This document shows, piece by piece, positions 7,477-16,571 of a stretch of 21,973 bases of DNA; within the stretch, counting starts at the first letter, position 1; each line of letters opens with the position of its first letter. Below the pieces are notes generated by a model. It saw only the letters and a program-made list of their open reading frames with translations. It made no database searches and was not told the DNA's origin. The stretch comes from Bog-473 sp035483935. GTDB lineage: Bacteria; Actinomycetota; Acidimicrobiia; Acidimicrobiales; RAAP-2. The position numbers were made by a program, and so were the translations under genes. The stretch is taken from assembly GCA_035483935.1 (NCBI GenBank), contig DATHPK010000068.1, forward strand, positions 1 through 21,973, given 5' to 3'.

Positions 7477-7502
7477 GGCGGGGCAGGGGAGAGGGCAACA
7501 GC

Positions 7503-10843
<3,341 letters not shown>

Positions 10844-10847
<4 letters not shown>

Positions 10848-11890
10848 GCCCTTGGCGGCGCGCCCCGCGCACCGAGAGCACGGCGGCCCTCGCGACCCGC
10901 GTCGGCCTCCTCGAACTCCCCAACCCCGTCATGACGGCGTCGGGGACGTCGGGCCACGGCACCGAGCTGGCGGACTACGGCGACCTCTCGGCCCTCGGCG
11001 CGGCCGTGGTGAAGTCGCTCTCGGCGGAGCCCTGGCCGGGCAACCCCGCACCACGCGTGCACGAGGTCGGCGCCGGGATGCTCAACAGCGTGGGGCTGCA
11101 GGGTCCCGGCGTCGCGGCGTGGGCGGAGCACGACCTGCCCGCGCTCGCCGCGGCGGGTGCGCGCGTCGTCGTGAGCATCTGGGGTCGCACGGTGGCGGAC
11201 TATGCGCGTGCCGCCGAACTCGTCGTTGCCGCGGCGAACACGGAGCCGGGTCGTTGCATCGCCGCGCTCGAGGTCAACGTCAGCTGCCCCAACGTCGAGG
11301 ACCGGTCGCGCATGTTCTCCCACTCGCCCGAGGCCACGGCCCGCGTGATGGCCGCCACCAAGTGCGGCCTGCCGCGCTGGGCCAAGCTCAGCCCGAACGT
11401 GCCCGACGTCGTCGAGATCGCGACCGGGGCCCTCGAGGGCGGTGCGGACGGGCTCACGCTGGTCAACACGCTGCTGGGCCTGGCGCTCGATATCGAGACG
11501 GGACGGCCGGTCCTGGGCGCGGGCGGCGGCGGGCTCTCGGGCCCCCCGGTGCACCCGGTGGCGGTCCGCGCCGTCTGGGAGTGCCGGGCCGCGTTCCCCG
11601 ACACGGCCATCGTCGGGGTCGGCGGCGTGCAATCGGGCCGCGACGCCATCGAGCTGCTGCAGGCCGGGGCGGACGCGGTCCAGGTCGGCACCGCGACCTT
11701 TCGCGACCCGCGCGCACCGTGGCAGGTGCTGCACCAGCTGGCGCGCTGGTGCCGCGACCACGGCACCTCGGTGGCCGCCATCCGGGCCGCGGCGTCGTCG
11801 CCCCGTGGCCGCACGACACCGCACGAGAGCGGAAACGACAACGAGAACCGAGACCAACACGCGAGTGTGAAGGAGGACGCACATGGCTGA
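10844..11890 (+). CDS. pyrD: Dihydroorotate dehydrogenase, class 1 (1B-like)
   Basis: PyrD, 348 residues, oxidises dihydroorotate to orotate on an FMN-dependent TIM barrel. Diagnostic segments are NPVMTASGTSGHG, MLNSVGLQGPG, EVNVSCPNV with Cys148 as the catalytic base, KLSPNVPDV, GGGGLSGPPVHPVAVRAV and GVGGVQSGRDAIELLQAGAD. Cysteine rather than serine at the catalytic position marks class 1 (cytosolic), and the GLSGPxxxPVAxR pattern resembles class 1B. Class 1B normally works with the PyrK Fe-S/FAD subunit, whose gene is not in the window. The last 30 or so residues are a hydrophilic, Asn/Asp/Glu-rich tail not expected in the family, and overlap the pyrF ribosome-binding site. The GTG start overlaps the carB stop by four bases. 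Confidence 0.93.
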
Positions 11891-12722
11891 CTCGTTCGGC
11901 GACCGCGTCGCAGCCGCGGTGCGCGCCACCGGTCCGCTGTGCGCGGGCATTGACCCCTCGCCCGAACTGCTCCGCGACTGGGGCCTGAAGGACGATGCGT
12001 CGGGGCTGCGTGCCTTCTGCGCGACGTGCGTGGAGGCGTTCGCCGGCGAAGTCGGTGTGGTCAAGCCACAGGCCGCGTTCTTCGAGCGGCACGGCGCGGC
12101 CGGCATCGCCGAGCTCGAGCGGCTTATCGCGACGGCACGGGAGGCCGGCCTCGTCGTCCTCGTCGACGCGAAGCGGGGTGACATCGACACCACGGCGCAG
12201 GCCTACGCCGACGCGTGGCTGGGCGAGGCCAGCCCGCTCGCGGCGGACGCGGTCACCGCGCACCCCTACCTGGGGCTCGGCGCGCTCCTGCCTCTGATCC
12301 ACCTCGCCGCTCGCACCGGGCGCGGCGTGATCGTGGTGGTCCGCAGCTCCAACCCCGAAGGCCGCGGCCTGCAGCAGGCGGTGACCGCCGAGGGGGTCTC
12401 GGTGGAGGACGCATTGCTCGCCGAGATCGCCGCCCTCAACGGTGCCGCGGAGGTACCGGCCGGCACCGTCGGTGCGGTGATCGGGGCGACGCTGCCGCGC
12501 TCCGACTTTCCATTAGACCAGCTCAGAGGCGTAATTCTGGCCCCCGGCCTGGGCGCCCAGGGCGCCGGCCCGGCCGACGTGGCGCAGCGCTTCGCCGGGT
12601 GCGCGCCCGGGAGTGTCCTGCCGAGCAGTTCCCGCGGCCTGCTCCGGCACGGCCCGGACACCGGCACCCTGCGTTCCCACGCCCGGTCACTGGTGCGTGA
12701 ACTCTCGGTGGCGATGGGCTGA
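11883..12722 (+). CDS. pyrF: Orotidine 5'-phosphate decarboxylase (type 2, actinobacterial form)
   Basis: PyrF, 279 residues, decarboxylates OMP to UMP, the last step of the de novo pathway. The longer type 2 subfamily is indicated by CAGIDPSPELLRDWGL at the N-terminus, VVKPQAAFFERHG, the catalytic VDAKRGDIDTTAQAYA (Asp95, Lys97, Asp100), AHPYLGLGALLP, and the phosphate-binding LAPGLGAQG. The ATG at 11883 has a strong AAGGAGG at 11870-11876 inside pyrD and overlaps the pyrD stop by eight bases. Residues 209-219 are written with six codons rare in this genome (TTT, CCA, TTA, AGA, GTA, ATT). pyrE is absent from the window. Confidence 0.95.
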   Translation: MADSFGDRVAAAVRATGPLCAGIDPSPELLRDWGLKDDASGLRAFCATCVEAFAGEVGVVKPQAAFFERHGAAGIAELERLIATAREAGLVVLVDAKRGDIDTTAQAYADAWLGEASPLAADAVTAHPYLGLGALLPLIHLAARTGRGVIVVVRSSNPEGRGLQQAVTAEGVSVEDALLAEIAALNGAAEVPAGTVGAVIGATLPRSDFPLDQLRGVILAPGLGAQGAGPADVAQRFAGCAPGSVLPSSSRGLLRHGPDTGTLRSHARSLVRELSVAMG

Positions 12723-12760
12723 AGAGGGAAAATGGGTATGAAGGCGCCGAGCCGAGGCGC

Positions 12761-12766
12761 TATGGT
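12761..12766 (+). promoter_or_regulatory. Candidate -10 box for a leaderless mihF transcript
   Basis: TATGGT is followed by seven bases and then the ATG at 12774. TANNNT-N7-ATG is the usual spacing for leaderless genes in actinobacteria. A -35 box is not evident. Confidence 0.5.
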
Positions 12767-12773
12767 CTCGCCC

Positions 12774-13091
12774 ATGCCGCAACCTCCTGCACTTACCCCC
12801 GAGCAGCGCGCTGCTGCTCTCGAGAAGGCTGCCAAGGTCCGCCGTGAGCGGGCCGAGGTGAAGGACAAGCTCAAGATGGGCTCGCTTTCGTTGGCGGATC
12901 TCCTCACCCAGGCGGACTCCAACGAGACCATCGGCAAGATGAAGGTGGTCTCGGTCCTCGAATCCCTGCCCGGTCTGGGCAAGGTGAAGGCCCGGCGCCT
13001 GATGGAGACCGTCGGCATCAGCGACAGCCGGCGACTGCAGGGCCTCGGGGCCAAGCAGCGCGAGGCGCTGCTCAAAGAGACTGCGCGCTGA
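12774..13091 (+). CDS. mihF: Actinobacterial integration host factor (mIHF type)
   Basis: A 105-residue nucleoid-associated protein of the mycobacterial/streptomycete IHF type, unrelated to the proteobacterial IHF heterodimer; it bends and compacts DNA and takes part in phage-type integration in the family. The N-terminal helix LTPEQRAAALEKAAKVRRERAEVKDKLK is typical, as are KMKVVSVLESLPGLGKVKA with its helix-two-turn-helix segment (LPGLGKVKARRLM) and GLGAKQREALL at the C-terminus. Starts at 12732 and 12738 are also in frame, with GAGGG at 12724-12728. I chose 12774 because it gives the exact family N-terminus and fits a leaderless start. It lies between pyrF and gmk, as in Mycobacterium and Streptomyces. 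Confidence 0.9.
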   Translation: MPQPPALTPEQRAAALEKAAKVRRERAEVKDKLKMGSLSLADLLTQADSNETIGKMKVVSVLESLPGLGKVKARRLMETVGISDSRRLQGLGAKQREALLKETAR

Positions 13092-13680
13092 ACCCCCTGC
13101 GGGCGCGCCGCACATCTTCGTCCTCATCGGCCCGGGTGGGGCCGGGAAGGGCACCCTTGCGGCCGAGCTCGTTGCGCGTGACCCCAGCATCTGGCTGAGC
13201 CGCAGTTGGACGACGCGCGCGCCGCGTCCCGGTGAACAAGAGCGCGGCGCCTACGTCTTCGTCGACCGCCCGACATTCGAGGCAGCCGTCGAGGACGGCA
13301 AGTTCTTCGAGTGGGCGCCCTTCCTCGATTACCTCCAGGGCACCCCGGTCCCCGACCCGCCGCCCGGGACCGACATCCTCCTCGAGATCGACGTGCAGGG
13401 CGCCGAGCAGGTCCTCGACCGGCGCCCCGACGCCACCGTGATCCTGCTGCTCCCGCCGTCCGACGAGGTCCAGGCCGAGCGCCTGGCCGCCCGGGGCGAC
13501 GACGAGGAGCACATCCGCCGCCGGGTGGAGCTCGGCCGAACCGAGGTCGAGCGGGCCACGAGCATCGCCGCCCACACCGTCGTGAACGACGACCTCGAGC
13601 GGGCTATCTCCCAGCTGACGGCTATAGTTGACGGCACTCGGACGGGCGCTCCCTGCGCCGCGAGCCCGGAGGAACCCTGA
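13081..13680 (+). CDS. gmk: Guanylate kinase with non-canonical start
   Basis: Guanylate kinase phosphorylates GMP to GDP with ATP. The P-loop GPGGAGKGT, the GMP-binding SRSWTTRAPRPGE, FFEWA (Glu77 by this start) and EIDVQGAEQV are all in order, and the C-terminus runs to a stop that overlaps rpoZ. No ATG, GTG or TTG occurs in frame between the upstream stop (13000) and the P-loop. I placed the start at CTG 13081, which overlaps mihF by 11 bases and gives 199 residues, the normal family length. AUC at 13114 is an alternative, as is an error or a programmed shift near the end of mihF. The usual Tyr-Gly-Thr of the GMP pocket is Gln-Gly-Thr (residues 86-88). The gene itself is certain; the start is not. 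Confidence 0.85.
   Translation: MRAEPPAGAPHIFVLIGPGGAGKGTLAAELVARDPSIWLSRSWTTRAPRPGEQERGAYVFVDRPTFEAAVEDGKFFEWAPFLDYLQGTPVPDPPPGTDILLEIDVQGAEQVLDRRPDATVILLLPPSDEVQAERLAARGDDEEHIRRRVELGRTEVERATSIAAHTVVNDDLERAISQLTAIVDGTRTGAPCAASPEEP
13623..13628 (+). promoter_or_regulatory. Candidate -10 box for rpoZ inside gmk
   Basis: TATAGT is a five-of-six match to TATAAT, 52 bases before the rpoZ start. It forces a rare ATA isoleucine codon into gmk. No clear -35 box is present, and the start would be near 13635. Confidence 0.4.
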
Positions 13681-14060
13681 TGGCCCAAGGCCGCAACACG
13701 CTCATGGACCCACCTATCGAGGAGCTCCTGGACAAAGTCGACTCGAAGTTCACCCTGGTGGCGCTTGGTTCGGCCCGCGCCCGGCAGGTGAACTCGTACT
13801 ACAACAGCCTCGGCGAGGGCCTCGGCAAGGTCGTGCCACCCCAGGTGGCGTCGGTATCGGGCAAGCCCGTCTTGATCGCCTTCGAGGAGATCGCGGACGG
13901 CAAGGCCACCTACACCCGCCCCGACCCCGAGGAAGAGGCCGCGCTCGCCGCCGCCATCGCCGATGCCGCCGAGGCGGGCCTGCTGGGCGAGGCCGCCGAG
14001 GGCGAGGCCGAGGTGATCGAAGCGCTCGACGTCGGGGGCGACGACCCGACCGCGAGCTAG
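13680..14060 (+). CDS. rpoZ: DNA-directed RNA polymerase omega subunit
   Basis: Omega subunit, 126 residues, helps assemble RNA polymerase by latching onto the beta-prime subunit. The conserved core is MDPPIEELLDKVDSKFTLV, then ALGSARARQVNSYYNSLGEG and the GKPVLIAFEEIADGK segment, closely like the mycobacterial protein. The rest is an acidic, Ala/Glu-rich tail from about residue 80, variable in the family. The ATG at 13680 shares one base with the gmk stop (TGATG) and has GGAGG at 13668-13672. A second ATG at 13704 would give a shorter N-terminus but lacks its own site. A promoter-like TATAGT within gmk may supply extra transcripts. Confidence 0.92.
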   Translation: MAQGRNTLMDPPIEELLDKVDSKFTLVALGSARARQVNSYYNSLGEGLGKVVPPQVASVSGKPVLIAFEEIADGKATYTRPDPEEEAALAAAIADAAEAGLLGEAAEGEAEVIEALDVGGDDPTAS

Positions 14061-14068
14061 TCGGGCTG

Positions 14069-14088
14069 GGGCGCGGCGGACGCCGCCC
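14069..14088 (+). other. Hairpin abutting the coaBC start codon
   Basis: GGG (14069-14071) pairs with CCC (14086-14088) and CGGC (14074-14077) with GCCG (14082-14085), leaving a 2-base bulge and a GGAC loop. The stem ends at the base before the ATG, in place of a Shine-Dalgarno. Confidence 0.3.
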
Positions 14089-15336
14089 ATGGCCGCCGAC
14101 CAGCCTCTGGATGAGGGCCCCGCGGGCCGGCCCCGGGTCGTCCTGGGGGTGTCCGGCGGGATCGCCGCCTACAAGGCTGTCGAGATCTGCCGCCGCCTGG
14201 TCGACGCCGGCGTCCACGTGACGCCGGTTCTCACCCACGACGCCACCCGCTTCGTCGGCCCGCTGACGTTCTCCGCGCTGGCGTCCGAACCGGCCCAGCT
14301 CTCCCTGTGGGAGGAGGCGTCACCGATTCCCCACACGAAGCTCGGCCAGGGCGCCGACCTCGTCGTGGTCGCGCCGGCCACTGCGCACACGCTGGCGCGC
14401 TACGCCGCCGGGCTCTCCGACGACCTGTTGCTGGCCACCCTCCTCGCGACTCGCGCACCCGTCATCGTCTGTCCCGCCATGCACACCGAGATGTGGGAGC
14501 ACCCCTCGGTGCGCGAGAACCTCGCAACGCTCGAGCGTCGCGGCGTCGAGATCGTGCCGCCCGAATCCGGCCGCCTCGCCGGCGGGGACTCGGGAGAGGG
14601 ACGCCTCGCCGATCCCGCGGTGATCGTCGCCCGGGTGCTCGAGCACCTCGGCCACCGCTCCCGGCGCGACCTCTTCGGCCGGCGGGTTGTCGTGAGCGCA
14701 GGCGGCACGCGCGAGCCGCTCGACCCGGTCCGTTTCATCACCAACCGCTCGTCGGGCAAGCAGGGACACGCGCTCGCCGTGGCGGCGGCGCGCCGCGGCG
14801 CCACGGTGACGCTGGTCACCTCGTCCCCGCTGGCGTTGCCACCCGACACGGGCATCACCCGCGTCGACGTCGAAACGGCGGCGGACATGGAACAGGCGAT
14901 GGGGGCGGCCGCCGAAGGAGCCGACGTCGTCGTGATGTCCGCCGCGGTCGCCGATTTCCGCCCCAAGGCGACGGCCGGAACGAAGCTGTCGAAAGAGGAC
15001 GGCATCCCCGAGGTCGTGCTCGAGCCGACGCCGGACATCCTGGCCGGCCTGGCGCAGCGGCGCGGCCCGAGCCAGGTGATCGTGGGCTTCGCCGCGGAGA
15101 CGCACGACGCCGTCGAGCGGGGGCGGCGCAAGCTCGAGCGCAAGGGAGTCGACCTGCTTGTCGTCAACGACGTGAGCGCGCCGGGCGTCGGCTTCGACCA
15201 CGACACGAACGCCGTCGTGATCCTGGGCGCGGACGGGTCGACCACCGAAATCCCCCTGACCTCCAAGGATGCAGTGGCAAATGCGGTATTGGATAGGGTG
15301 ATCGATCACCTCGACGAGAAGCGGAGCAGCACGTGA
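14089..15336 (+). CDS. coaBC: Bifunctional phosphopantothenoylcysteine decarboxylase / phosphopantothenate-cysteine ligase
   Basis: CoaBC (Dfp), 415 residues, makes 4'-phosphopantetheine precursor in coenzyme A synthesis. The N-terminal FMN-dependent CoaC domain has LGVSGGIAAYKAVE, catalytic His82 (SPIPHTKLG), APATAHTLARYA and CPAMHTEMW. The C-terminal CoaB domain begins near residue 200 with SAGGTREPLDPVRFITNRSSG and includes SAAVADFRPK, and NDVSAPGVGFDHDTNAV. The CoaC cysteine of E. coli (ACGD) is Gly165 here (LAGGDSGEGRL), which I believe is common in actinobacteria. The ATG at 14089 has no clear Shine-Dalgarno and directly follows a hairpin, 28 bases after rpoZ. The stop overlaps the metK start by four bases. 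Confidence 0.95.
   Translation: MAADQPLDEGPAGRPRVVLGVSGGIAAYKAVEICRRLVDAGVHVTPVLTHDATRFVGPLTFSALASEPAQLSLWEEASPIPHTKLGQGADLVVVAPATAHTLARYAAGLSDDLLLATLLATRAPVIVCPAMHTEMWEHPSVRENLATLERRGVEIVPPESGRLAGGDSGEGRLADPAVIVARVLEHLGHRSRRDLFGRRVVVSAGGTREPLDPVRFITNRSSGKQGHALAVAAARRGATVTLVTSSPLALPPDTGITRVDVETAADMEQAMGAAAEGADVVVMSAAVADFRPKATAGTKLSKEDGIPEVVLEPTPDILAGLAQRRGPSQVIVGFAAETHDAVERGRRKLERKGVDLLVVNDVSAPGVGFDHDTNAVVILGADGSTTEIPLTSKDAVANAVLDRVIDHLDEKRSST
15294..15299 (+). promoter_or_regulatory. Possible -10 box for metK within coaBC
   Basis: TAGGGT fits TANNNT and lies in a patch of codons rare in this genome (GCA, AAT, GTA, TTG, AGG) at the end of coaBC, 34 bases before metK. No -35 box is visible, so this is only a weak call. 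Confidence 0.22.
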
Positions 15337-16523
15337 AGACCACTTTCACCTCGGAATCGGTCACCGAGGGGCACCCGGACAAGATGGCGGACCAGATCTC
15401 GGACGCGGTCCTCGACGCCATCCTCGAGGGTGATCCGAACAGCCGGGTCGCCTGCGAGACGCTGCTCACCACCGGCCTCGTCGTCGTCGCCGGTGAGGTG
15501 ACGACCGAGACGTACGTCGACATCCCCGCCCTCGTACGCCAGACGGTGTGCGACATCGGTTACGACAACGACGCGTACGGCTTCAACGGCAAGACGTGCG
15601 GCGTCCTCGTCTCGCTCGACGCGCAATCGCCCGACATCGCGCAAGGCGTCGACGCCGCGTTCGAACTGCGCAGCGGCAAGGGGGGCGAGGATGTGCTGAA
15701 CGCCCAGGGCGCGGGCGACCAGGGGATGATGTTCGGCTACGCCTGCGACGAGACGCCGGACCTGATGCCGATGCCGATCTGGCTGGCGCACCGCCTTTCC
15801 GAGCGGCTGGCCCAGGTGCGCCGGGCCGGTGCGGTGGGCTACCTGCGTCCGGACGGCAAGACTCAGGTGTCGGTTGTGTACGAGGACGGCCGGCCCGTGC
15901 GGATCGACACGGTCCTGATCTCGACGCAACACGCCAGCGGCATCGACCTCGAGGAGCAGCTGCGACCCGACCTCATCGAGCACGTCATTACGCCGCTGCT
16001 GCCGACCGACCTCGACAGCTCGGACCTCAGGATCTATTGCAACCCGACGGGCATCTTCGAGCTCGGCGGGCCCCACGCCGACACGGGTCTCACGGGACGC
16101 AAGATCATCGTCGACACCTACGGCGGCATGGCTCGCCACGGCGGCGGTGCCTTCTCGGGCAAGGACCCCTCCAAGGTGGACCGCTCAGCGGCCTACGCCG
16201 CACGTTGGGTTGCGAAGCACGTGGTCGCGGCCGGAGCCGCCAAGCGCTGCGAAGTACAGGTCGCCTACGCGATCGGCGTCGCGCATCCGGTCTCGCTTCT
16301 CGTCGACACCTTCGGCACCGAGACGGCGGATCCCCAGAAGATCGCGGACGCCGTGCGCGAGCTGTTCGACCTCCGCCCCGCCGCCATCTCACGCGACCTC
16401 GAACTACGCCGGCCGATCTACAAGAAGACAGCTGCCTACGGTCACTTCGGCCGCTCCGAAAAGGAGTTCACCTGGGAGGCCACGCCCCGCGTGGACGACC
16501 TGCGGGCTGCGCTCGGGCTCTGA
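15333..16523 (+). CDS. metK: S-adenosylmethionine synthetase
   Basis: MetK, 396 residues, forms S-adenosylmethionine from methionine and ATP. All signatures are present: SVTEGHPDKMADQISDAVLD at the N-terminus, the GAGDQGMMFGYACDET loop, DTGLTGRKIIVDTYGG, the P-loop-like GGGAFSGKDPSKVDRSAAY and the C-terminal AYGHFGR. The GTG at 15333 overlaps the coaBC stop by four bases, with GGAG at 15323-15326. No SAM riboswitch can fit, because the upstream sequence is coaBC coding DNA. A GC-rich inverted repeat begins 10 bases after the stop and may end the transcript that began at pyrR. Confidence 0.98.
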   Translation: MKTTFTSESVTEGHPDKMADQISDAVLDAILEGDPNSRVACETLLTTGLVVVAGEVTTETYVDIPALVRQTVCDIGYDNDAYGFNGKTCGVLVSLDAQSPDIAQGVDAAFELRSGKGGEDVLNAQGAGDQGMMFGYACDETPDLMPMPIWLAHRLSERLAQVRRAGAVGYLRPDGKTQVSVVYEDGRPVRIDTVLISTQHASGIDLEEQLRPDLIEHVITPLLPTDLDSSDLRIYCNPTGIFELGGPHADTGLTGRKIIVDTYGGMARHGGGAFSGKDPSKVDRSAAYAARWVAKHVVAAGAAKRCEVQVAYAIGVAHPVSLLVDTFGTETADPQKIADAVRELFDLRPAAISRDLELRRPIYKKTAAYGHFGRSEKEFTWEATPRVDDLRAALGL

Positions 16524-16533
16524 GCATGCAGGC

Positions 16534-16550
16534 GCTCCCCTGAGGGGAGC
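16534..16550 (+). terminator. Perfect GC-rich inverted repeat between metK and priA
   Basis: GCTCCCC, TGA loop, GGGGAGC form a perfect 7-pair hairpin 11 bases after the metK stop. There is no T-tract, so it would be an I-shaped terminator of the sort proposed for GC-rich actinobacteria, or an RNA-processing stem. Confidence 0.4.
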
Positions 16551-16571
16551 CGACGCGGTGCCGGTGGCGCC

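Noticed and set aside
6594..7502. Open frame upstream of carB giving a 1417-residue protein
   Set aside because: The added part overlaps carA out of frame and is Arg/Gly/Pro-rich noise; the GTG at 7503 has a good Shine-Dalgarno and the family N-terminus.
12511..12540. tRNA-like D-arm string (AGCTCAGAGG) in pyrF as an attachment site or tRNA remnant
   Set aside because: No acceptor, anticodon or T arm around it, and it is in-frame pyrF coding sequence; treated only as a rare-codon island.
15241..15332. SAM riboswitch before metK
   Set aside because: The whole region is coaBC coding sequence and shows no SAM-I, SAM-II or SAM-IV core pairing.
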